In this document: piece by piece, positions 34,101 through 45,590 of the stretch
Numbering within the stretch: position 1 is the first letter of the stretch
Layout of the letters: every line of letters starts with the position of its first letter
Source: Anthopleura xanthogrammica
Taxonomy: Eukaryota; Cnidaria; Anthozoa; Actiniaria; Actiniidae
Assembly: GCA_964019055.1 (NCBI GenBank)
Contig: OZ025223.1
Location: 1,240,001 to 1,304,000, forward strand
Reading direction: 5' to 3'
Length of the DNA stretch: 64,000 nucleotides
Made by a program: the position numbers and the translations under genes
Notes under the pieces: model-generated
What the model saw: the letters and a program-made list of their open reading frames with translations, nothing else
The model's database searches: none
What the model was told of the DNA's origin: nothing

Positions 34101-37100
34101 CATGGCTTCCCATTGTCTTCCAGTAATTCATCCAATCACAGCGCGTAGTTACGTCTACAGTAGTATTACTACAGTACGCTTACGAAATTGCTGCATCGTT
34201 TCCCACTCCTACGTAAACCGTTGCTCAGTGGAAAAAACTTGGACTTCGGATGGGAGACCTTAAAAATCTTTATTCATCTTTTACAGGAAAGAAGCTCTCG
34301 GTTCGATGGGTAACGACGCTCCCTTGGCGTGCCTTAGCACTCATCCTCAGATGATCTTTGACTACTTTAAGCAGCTTTTTGCTCAGGTATACTTCAAGAT
34401 TGATCCATTCAAAACGCGCATTCCATAAACGCCATTTTTACCTTTCAAATCATGTTGCGAAATCTGCTAATATCCCTTCAACCAATCACAGCGCATAAAA
34501 TTATACTTATTATCCAATCAGAATGCTTACAAAAGGTAACATCACAGTCACGGCATGAAATTTTTTTCAGTCACGCATTCTTGTCCACAGTCAGTGCCAA
34601 ATCAAGGTCGTTCGTTAAACTGACCAATCACAGCACGTGAATTTATGATTCATCCAATAAAAATGCTCATACACGGTTATGGCACGGCAATCATACCGTG
34701 CCTTTCCTAATTAGTTGTAGATATAGTAATAACAACGTTCGTTCTCCAATTTTGTTTCTCAGGTCACGAATCCACCCATTGACCCAATACGCGAGGCTAT
34801 CGTTATGTCACTGGTGAGTTCGACAATGGCTACCCCCAAGAGAAATGTTACACTCAAGCTGAAAATGATTTAAGAACCAAAAACATTCTTGTACCCCGAC
34901 CCTTCTCAGCTTTCTAACGAAAAATCGAAGCTTAGGAGGGTCTGGGAACGAGAATGAAACCATCACTGGCCAAAAAGCCAGAAAACTCTGGGCTCGAGAT
35001 TGAAAGTACATTAAACAAGAGGTCACAGAAAAATTATGTATTTAACATTTGAAAATATTTAAAAGACTATATTTTTCTTCTAGGCGTGTCCAGTTGGTCC
35101 CGAACACAACTTCCTTAAACCAGACGAGAAGAATTGTCAGCGGTTGTACCTGGACCACCCTATACTGTCATGCGCAGACCTGGAGATCATCCGGGAATGT
35201 CCTCTTCCGCAATGGAAGGTCAGTGTTCCTAAAATTGTGTTCCTATTCTCACTGCATACATAATTAGCCCGAACAAAAAATTATCAAAAGTGTCCCAAAT
35301 TCCGTCGTGCGGAAGTCAGCGCGTTGCGTGCATGATGCCTTGCGGCTTATCCTTCAAATAGTTTGGATTTGATTGCATCTTGGTCAGTTTCATTCGAGGC
35401 CTAGCAGGAAAGGGGCGGCAGCAATTTCGACCCACCCACCTCCCCTGGTGGCGGTAAGCCCTTCATTCCACTCATTGCATGCCTATCGTCTCAGCATCCG
35501 CGGCATTCGCCTCCCATAACTTAATATAAAGGGATGATAGGTATGTAGTGAGGATATATAACTAATGCGCCTAACGGTTAGGGGACTGGGGAGAGTGAGG
35601 GAGTCGGAAAAGAATGACAAAATCTTGCGACTGTTCGTATTTTCAAATTTATTTGTTTGTTTTTTAGGCCAAAACTCTTGAGATTGTTTATCCAGTTGAA
35701 GATGGTGTCGATGGCCTTGTTCCCGCACTCGATAGACTCTGCGCCGAGGTAAGAACCCGAAAGAAAACCGAGCAAGTACCAAGTACCGAAAACTCACGAG
35801 TTTTTGACAACAAAATCCGACGGGTACCGAATTGTTAGCGAACGACTCAATATTTGCACGAAGTTCTACCGAACATCCTTCGACTAGAAGTTGCATGTCA
35901 TGTCTGGCTGCATGTTGAATTCAAGATAAGTTTTCCATCTTTACCTTTTTTCCCTTTTTAGGCTTGCAAAGCAGTAGAAGAGGGCTGTGCGTTTATCATT
36001 CTTAGCGACCGCAGTGCTGGACTGAATAGCGTACCTATCAGGTAGGAAAACAACAGAAATGTTTTTAACCAATGAAAACGTTCCATACAATCAACCAATC
36101 AGAATCTTGCTCCCAGAGTATGTCTCTGCTGGTCGGCAGCAAATAATTGCACTTTGAAAGCAAATTTGACTGGCTGGTTTAATTACATATATATTTCATG
36201 TTCATGGCCAGAAAAATGCAGGGTCAGAGGACGACACACCACTGATTCTTACTGCGCATGCTCAAGAGTGACGAGATTGCGTTCCTCTGAGATTTCCGAC
36301 TTACCCAATTATGCGCACGCATGTAATCTTTTCGAAGTCCTCAGGTAGTAATCGTTTGTTTTTTCTTTTGTCTTTTATTGCGCAGTTGTCTTCTTGCTCT
36401 GGGATGTATTCATCATCATCTCATCAGAACCAAACAAAGAAGAAAGATTGGAATTCTTATTGAATCAGCGGAAATCAGGTACAATACACAACTCACTTTC
36501 CCATTTATGAAAGCGCGCAGTTTAAAAAAAAACACGAAAAGCTTGAACATTTAGAGAAGATTTTGTATGACTATACAAAAGCTCACGGTATGGACGTGCC
36601 GTAATGTGAGTTTGACGTCGCCTTCTTCCAGCATTTTGATTGGATTAGAAGTGATATCGCGCGCTGTGATTGGTTGAACAGTTGTCATCAACGAGGACCG
36701 TGCCCGTGCCGTAAACCAGAATTTTTCACAGACACGAAAAAAGAAAGAAGACTTTTTTATCTTTGGATGATTTTCTTCCTTTTCCCATTTCTATTTTTCA
36801 TTTTTTCTTCTTTTTTTTTTCAGAGAGGTACATCATATATGTCTACTGATGGGGTATGGTGGTGACGCTGTCTGTCCATACCTACTGCTTGAGACAGTTG
36901 CCAACATGAGGGACCAGAGTACGTAAAACTTTATTAAAACTTTATCTATCCATTCATCCGTCCGTCCATTAATTTATCCATCAATCCTTTCCTCTATCCA
37001 TTCATCCGTCCGTCCATCAGTCCATCCATCAGTCCATCCATCAGTCCATCCATCAGTCCATCCATCCCTCCCTCTCTCCCTCCCTCCCTCTCTCTCCCTC

Positions 37101-40100
37101 CATCCATCCATCCATCCATTCATCCATTCTTTTTACTTGTTTTCACCATTGTTGTTTTGTGTGTATTAGATCTGCTGTCTCCTCCACTATCAGATGAGGA
37201 GATAGTATTCCACTACATCGAAGCTGCTCAGAAAGGAATATCAAAGGTTATGGCCAAGATGGGTATCTCGACTCTTCATAGCTACAAGGTATTACACGCT
37301 TTACACTTGTGCTCTGAAACTCCCTATATGGAACATTCTCCTCTGCGTTCCACAAAATATTCGATACAGATTAAGGAAATTTTTCTAGTAATAATGCAAG
37401 GTCATGATTGTAACGTGATGGGAGTCATTGGTGGTGTAATGGTAACACTTGCCCTCCCACCTCTGTTTTTTTTTCTTTCCTTGGCCAACCCCATGAATAA
37501 TAGATACAAAGTATGACGTGTTTTCTTTCTTCCAGGGAGCGCAAATATTCGAAGCAGTTGGTGTCTCCCAAGAGGTCTGTATACACATAGCTATCATAAT
37601 CTATACACCAAGAATCGATACTGTTTCTTGTTTATCCGGTTCCTTGACGATAAAATTCTTGTTTGTCAGGTTATTGATAAGTGTTTTGTTGGTACGGCCT
37701 CTCGTCTTGGTGGAGTCACATTTGATATCCTGGCTCGTGAGGTAAGCTGTTCTTATTGTCTCACTAACTAACGGTTGGGAGAACTGGGGAGAGTCCTCTC
37801 CAGTCCCTTGGCTGCCAGCTACACTTTCTATAACTAATTGTTTTATTTTTCATTAAAAATCTTTTTTGATGTTTGCTTTGATTTTTTTACAGGCATTGGA
37901 CAAACACAGTGTGGCGTACGCTGACAGGGAATGCGATAACTGGTTGCTTAGTAACAAGGTATGAAATGTGCGCTTTGATTGGTTTTGCTCATGTCACGTG
38001 ATTTTTTACGCCTATGAAAATAGAAATTTGTACAATGCCTAATTAGTTGTGACTTTAAGAAATTACTTTTATTTGGAGTTTTTTCGATAACATATTGTAC
38101 ATTGTGTGACCTCTTGTTGCGTGACTTTAGGGAGAGTACCACTGGCGTGACGGCGGTGAGAAACACATCAACGATCCACGAAGTATCTCGTACTTACAGG
38201 TAACTATGGAAACGAATACTAGCCAATCTGTCTGAAGTAAGTGACGTTTTTAAGCCAGCGAATGTCTTAGTATCTGTACTAGTATCGAGTGCATAAAGAA
38301 ATGTCTCCGCATTAATGAAGATTTTCTTTTCTTTTCGTAGGATGCAGCGAGGCAAACAAATCACGACTCCTATGAGAAGTACTCCCTTTCTACACTCGAG
38401 ATGGTGAGAAATTTAATCATAATAATGATAATATAAAAGTCCTCTTGCACATCCTACCAATGCTCCTCAGTTTTTACCATTTTATACTGCAATACAGAAT
38501 TTGCCAGTAGTTAAGACACCGTTTTCTTTCATGTGCCCTGTGTTCTGTAGGTCAAAGCATGTACCTTACGTGGGCAGTTGGATTTCAAATTTAGCGGCAA
38601 AAAAGTCGATATATCCGAGGTCGAACCGGCGTCTGATATAGTCAAGAGATTCGTAACTGGTAAGTTTTATCTTAAATTGATGTTGGAACTTTCTTTTAAT
38701 CTCACGGTAGGGAAGTGCCGTGACCGTGACAATGCCATGATACTGATTGGATGACTAATGATATCGCGCATTGTGATTGGTTCAATGATATCGCGCGCTG
38801 TGATTGGTTCAATAATATCGCGCACTGTGATTGGTTCAATGATATCGCACACTATGATTGGTTTAAGGTGACTGACTACTTTTGAACGTTCAATTTGAGC
38901 CCACGATGTGCGCGCGCACAAAAATTGCTCAAAACCGTATAACAACCTTCAAAATTTTATTGAGGAACCATACACGTTTTGAACTTCAACAGAGCAAAAA
39001 CCCCGAATTTTGCACGGGACTCTATATTTTTCTTTGAATTTCCTAATACAAAAGGTAAAAATCAATCTTTTGAAAAAGTTTGAGAAAAACGTAATTATTA
39101 GAACTTATAAAAAAAGCGTTTCATGTGTTTTTGTTGTTGTAGTTTGAGTAAGCTTTTCGGTTGATTGAGCTAACAAGAAGCTGAATTTTTGGCTTATTTT
39201 TAAAACTTTCTTCAATTTTTTTTAGTTAGTCTTCAAAAATAATGTTTAAAGTAGATGTCCTGAGAAAATTGCTCCCAGAAATTCTTTAATTTTTGAGTTG
39301 TGAATTTCTGTGTGCAAAGCTTGATTTCCGCCATTTTTTTTTCGAAATCTTGTCAAGATGGTCATATTCAAAATTTATTATCTCGAAAACGAGCTCGGGA
39401 CACCCCATTTTTCTTTTCATTTTTGGAATCAGCGTTAAATTCTGTGTAAAATATCTTTCTAAGAACATTTTGTAATTATTCCTTGCTAAAGTAGTCAGTC
39501 ACCTTAATGATATCGCGCGCTGTGATTGGTTCCATGATATCGCTCATTGTGATTGGTCCAATGATATCGCGCGCTATGATTGGTTCAATGATATTAGGCA
39601 ATTTTAATATTTATTTGTGTTTTTTTTTTTTTTTTGTTGTTTAGGAGCCATGAGCTTTGGGTCCATCTCCATAGAAACCCACACCGCATTGGCCAAGGCC
39701 ATGAACAAGTAAGAAAAATTAACAACATTACTTCCTTCCATCGGTCTGTTCGATTATCCGTCCGTTTATCCATCCATCCATCCGACCCACCCATCCGTCT
39801 ATCCATCCTGCCTGCCTTCCTTCCTTTCCTTTCTTTTCCTTTCCTTCCTTGCTTGCTTTCTTCCTTGCTCCCTTTTTTCCGTTCATCCATCCATCCATCC
39901 CTCCATCCGTCCACCCATCTTTTATTCATTCACCAACTTATTCATCCATTCGTTTGTGTATTTTATTTATTGCTTTTTCTTCTCAAAATTTTTCAGGATT
40001 GGTGGTAAGAGCAACACAGGTGAAGGAGGTGAAGATCCCAACAGGGGTGGTGAAGGGGAGAATAACACACGATCAGCAATCAGGCAAATAGCATCTGGTC

Positions 40101-43100
40101 GATTTGGAGTCACATCTACTTTCCTGGCGAACGCTACTGAACTCCAAATCAAAATGGCGCAGGTAAATAAAAGAAGGCATGTGGTCCGCGGGCTTCCTGT
40201 GTTGACAGTGGTGGAGGGGGACTTTGTTTCAAAAAAAAATTTAGGGAGCATTTCTCATGATAGGAAAACACTTTTCTTTAGATTTATTTTAAGTATTTTT
40301 TGTTTAACAGGGAGCCAAGCCAGGAGAAGGTGGAGAGCTACCTGGTCATAAGGTAAAACAAATCTTTCTTTTCATAAAATATGAGGAACAATTTTTTAAC
40401 GTATCTCTGAGCATGCGCAGTAAGAATGACAGGGCTCTGCGGTCGAGAGTACTCTCTGTATATACTTACGAATAATTGGTGTTGTCCATCTTTTTCAAGG
40501 TATTTTGATAGTTGTAATTTTTTGGTGCATTTACATTAGATTTTCAACGCATTTCTTGGTTGCCACAGGGAGCCCACTTTGGATAAAATTCCATTTCATT
40601 ATTTACCACAGGTAACCCGTGAGATCGCCAAGACACGGAAATCTGTTCCAGGCATTGGTCTAATCAGCCCACCGCCACATCATGATATATACTCCATCGA
40701 GGACCTGGCAGAGGTAACGCATCCCAGACCAACAATTATTACCTACAGCGCACTTCAAAGTAAACTTTTACATGACGTCACAATGACGTCACTCTGTAGT
40801 GCCATTCTCAACCATGCTCTACATCATACTCGTAATTATGAAACATTTAGTATACGTTTAAGAACTACTTTCTGTCTAAATTGAAAAGAATTGGATGAAC
40901 AAAATTCCAAATGCCAAAATTGAACAAGGCGGTCGTATGAACGTCGGTTTGGTTGACCTTGAATGGCAAAAAAAATGTCAGCGAATTTTCAACTTTTGAA
41001 AGGGTTTAGATAATCTTTATGCTTAGCAAAAACATGCTCAAATTCGATTTAGCCTTCTAAATTCTGAATTATAAGCGTTTTTCTATTTTGGAAAATCCGG
41101 AACCGAGCATGGCTGGACTGGACTGGACTTCGGTTCAGTGGATTGTCCGGATCGGGAAAACGTTTTTACCCCGAATTTGCAGGTTTCATCCTATAATTTT
41201 TATTTTAATATCCATAACTAGTAATTCTATGTTGAAATTTTGCAAAAATGTTGGTTCTTGAATCGCGGAAAATTTTGCTTCTTGTCTGGCCATCCACCAA
41301 CAGTCAAACAATAAGTCTATTGAGTGTGGTGAAGGGGTAATGTTTTCCGAGGTTTTACGGTTTCGACATTTATTTAAACGAATGTCATTGATGACAGTCA
41401 AACACTTTCATTTCCATTTTCTTAAGAAAAGTCCGGAAGAAAACCATATCCAAATTAATCAGTAGTTTGAACAAGTGTATGGGTTTATAGAATGATGATT
41501 TAATTATTAACTTTATTTCACTGCAATTTCCCCAGCTTATTTACAACTTAAAGTCCTTCAATGCTAATGCGCGAATCAGCGTCAAGTTGGTGTCAGAGGT
41601 GGGAGTCGGTGTCGTCGCTTCCGGCGTTGCCAAGGTAACCATAGACAAAAATTAATTATCTTATTTGTTAACGTCGTAAAACCTTACCTAAAAGTTGTGC
41701 TAGTCAAGTCTTTTAAAAGAAATTTTCAAGCGCTAACCTTGGGCTTCCTGTGCTTTTTTTTTTTTATCCAGGGCCATGCTGAACATATCGTCATTTCTGG
41801 TCATGATGGAGGGACTGGGGCTAGTACGTGGTCGGGCATCAAACATGCTGGGTTGCCATGGGAACTGGGTTTATCTGAAGCTCATCAAACGTTGGTTTTG
41901 AACGATCTTCGTCGTCGAGTTTGTCTCCAAGTGAGTCTTAATTTCCCATCATCATCATCAGCACCACCTATGCATCATCATCATAAGAGGTCATCATGAT
42001 TATTAATCATCATCATCACCATCATCATCACCATCATCAGTCATTATCAACATCAGTCATCATCATTACTCATCATCATCATCACCATCAGTCATTATCA
42101 ACATCAGTCATCATCATTACTCATCATCATCATCAGTCATCATCATTACTGACAGACAGACAGACAGATTTATTTGCACCTCTAAAACTAAAGATATTTT
42201 TACTTATTACTACTATTATTACTCATCATCATCATCACCATCATCAGTCATTATCAACATCAGTCATCATCATTACTCATCATCATCATCACCATCATCA
42301 GTCATTATCAACATCAGTCATCATCATTACTCATCATCATCATCACCATCAGTCATCATCATTACTCATCATCATCATCACCATCATCAGTCATTATCAA
42401 CATCAGTCATCATCATTACTCATCATCATCATCACCATCAGTCATCATCATTACTCATCATCATCATCATCATCATCAGTCATTATCAACATCAGTCATC
42501 ATCATTACTCATCATCATCATCACCATCATCAGTCATTATCAACATCAGTCATCATCATTACTCATCATCATCATCATCATCATCAGTCATTATCAACAT
42601 CAGTCATCATCATTACTCATCATCATCATCACCATCATCAATCATTATCAACATCAGTCATCATCATTACTCATCATCATCATCATCATCATCAGTCATT
42701 ATCAACATCAGTCATCATCATTACTCATCATCATCATCACCATCATCAGTCATTATCAACATCAGTCATCATCATTACTCATTATCATCATCACCATCAT
42801 CAGGCATTATCAACATCAGTCATCATCATTACTCATCATCATCATCATCATCAGTCATCATCATTAGTCATCATCATCATTATCACCATCATTATCTTCA
42901 TCATCCTCTTTATCATTAATCATTTTTAAAATTATCATCGCTATCACCATGCAGCAACATCAAGACCATAGGACTTTCTTCAGACGTATAATCATCATCA
43001 CCCTTATCTTCATAATTAGTCAGCATGATTCAATTATCCTAACTCGGGCGTGGTCTTTCATTTGATTGACAGGTTGATGGACAGATGAGGACTGGCAGGG

Positions 43101-45559
43101 ATGTTATTGTAGCAGCTTTGCTTGGTGCAGATGAGTTCGGGTTCTCCACCGCGCCGCTCATTGCTCTTGGATGCACGATGATGCGAAAGTGCCACCTTAA
43201 TACTTGTCCTGTTGGCATAGCAACCCAAGTAAGTACAAGCGAATGGGGATTTTGCACACCCTGCGTGACCTAACGTGACCTAACGCGATGCCTTTCTCTG
43301 ATTGGCTGAAATGATTTTGGTAAAACAAACCCAGTCGACAACTCCACTGATTCAAATACAGTACCTTGTAGGTATCTAAAAAGGTCTGTAAGTCGTCTTT
43401 GCGTGTTTTTTAAATATTTTTGTTGAATATCTTCAAAGAACATTATTGCCCACCAAAGTCATTTCAGCCAATCAGAGAAAGGCATCACGTTAGGTCACGT
43501 TAGGTCACGCAGGGTATGCAAAATCCCCATTAGAAGAGTAGTCGCTTGTCTGTTGTGCAAAAATGTGCTTTCTTAAAGTTTTGGTTTTCTTTTAGGATCC
43601 TGTTTTGCGGAAAAAATTCGATGGCAAACCAGAGTATGTTATCAACTATTTGTTCATGCTAGCGGAGGAGGTAAGGCTTCTTTTCTACAGAACTTTTTAT
43701 TTATTTATTTATTTTTATTTTAGTTTAAATAATTCGCCGGTGATAAGACTGGTGAAGTTACAATAGAACGACGAGGTCCCCTACTAGGTAACCCACGGGT
43801 CCTTCGGGAACCTTTCGTGGATCCCTCGGGAATCCCTCGTGCACTCCTCGGGATCCATACGGTGTGTATTTCTTTGAAAAGGATTGGAAATGAGGCTGAC
43901 GTCAGTGTTATTTTGTTTCCAGGTTCGCTCGTTCTTAGCTAAGCTTGGTTACCGTCGAATGGACGACATTATTGGTCGATGTGACTTGCTGGTCCCAGGC
44001 AAAGCTCTTAATCGCAAAACACAGGTAACCCAAATGTAATGTATTCTCTTGAAACGTATGGCAAAGTGGAAGCTAATCTGCCGCGCGGAGACTGAGCAAA
44101 GTATTTAGGAAGACAGGAAACCCAGTAAACTCTTTTCTCGATGCCGAGACCAGAAATTGGAACCCGAGACCCCAGATGTTAGTACACTTTCGCTACACCA
44201 CCCTTGATCCCCTATCAGTTTGTATATATCTTCTAGACTGTTTACAGTTAGTCCCTCTTTTCTCTCCTAACTCAGTTGAGCCGGTTTTTTCCTCTGCCTT
44301 GGACGCGCGGGGAGTGGGGCCGAGTGAGGCAGCACGTGTAACTTCATGCCGGAAGTGAGCTGAGAGAAAATTAATTTCTGGTTTATGTTTGTTTGTAGTT
44401 ACTGGACTTCAGTTGTATGTTGACTCACAGCAATGAGCTTCGTCCTGGCGACCACCGGGCAGGGACAGAACCACAGGACCATAAACTGGATGAGAGGAAG
44501 GTGAGTTGATTGAAGGATGGGATGGAATGGAAGGATAAAAGGATGAAAGGGAATGGTGGATGGAAGAGAATGGGATGAAATGAAAGGGAATGGAAGGATG
44601 GAACCCGGGAATGGAAGGGAGGAAGGTTATAGAACGAAATAAAAAAAAGGGATGAAATGGAATAGAGGGATGAAAGGGATGGCAAGAAGTGAAGGTATGG
44701 AATAAAGAGAAAATGGAATGGAAGGAGCGATAACATGGAAGGGAGATTTCACATACAAAATAACAACAGGCGAATTAGAGTTTAATCAACAGTTTCATTT
44801 CCGCTTTTACATCATTTTTGACAATTCCTGCAATCCCTATCCTGTTGTTTAACCATGCAATCAGTGTCGTATGTGAGTAGAGTTGTTTGTTGGTTCTCTC
44901 CTGTGCTTCGAGGGTTTTTCTTGTCCATATTGGCTAACGCAGCTGAATTAGTTGAAAACTCATGACTAACAAGAACATTCTAGTCTTGACCTGACCTAGC
45001 CTGCGTAGCGGCGCATTTTTTTTGGGGGGGGGGGGGGGGGGGAGGGAGACTGGGGAGGAGTCCCCCTCTCTCGCTCTCCACCCCCTCCCCCCCAAAAAAA
45101 ATGCGAATAAAAGGCGAATTCTAGTTTAATCAATATTCTTTATTTCTTCTTTTACATCCTTTTTGACAATCCCTGCAATTCCTATCCGGTTTTTTAACCA
45201 TTAAATGTTCTAAATTTACTTTAAGTAAATGAGCAATTTAATTTGCCAATTTAATTTTAATGAAAATATTTTTTGCCATCTGATCTGGGAATAAAAAGAG
45301 GAAAGAATAGATTAGTGAGGTTATAGAAAAGTCATGGTTTTAATGATGGACATTTTAGCTAGATGACCGTGACAATAGTTAGTAGACTAGTAGAGTCACT
45401 TGTATTTTCTAGTATACACATGAGCCTTCAGGCGACCGGACATAACTGAGGAGTCTGCGTACAATGCGACATTTCTCTCTCTTTACACAAGGATTTTTCT
45501 CCAGGTTCTCCGGTTTTCCTTCCTCGGTAAAAATCCTCATGTAAGTTAAGCGTTGTGTG

Positions 45560-45590
<31 letters not shown>

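Larger units (their letters stand above)
28188..40352 (+). other. GOGAT: GOGAT exon map, exons 1-31
   Basis: Coding exons read from splice sites: 28188-28304, 29962-30092, 30419-30500, 30618-30671, 31002-31082, 31196-31336, 31561-31622, 32082-32156, 32372-32479, 32556-32652, 32875-32986, 33133-33287, 33376-33525, 33891-34048, 34287-34386, 34763-34813, 35084-35218, 35668-35748, 35962-36041, 36386-36478, 36824-36918, 37170-37288, 37536-37574, 37670-37741, 37893-37958, 38131-38199, 38341-38403, 38551-38659, 39645-39708, 39997-40162, 40311-40352. All introns are GT-AG. Confidence 0.92.

Noticed and set aside
41996..42919. 307-aa His/Ser-rich open frame
   Set aside because: Entirely within the CAT minisatellite of GOGAT intron 34.
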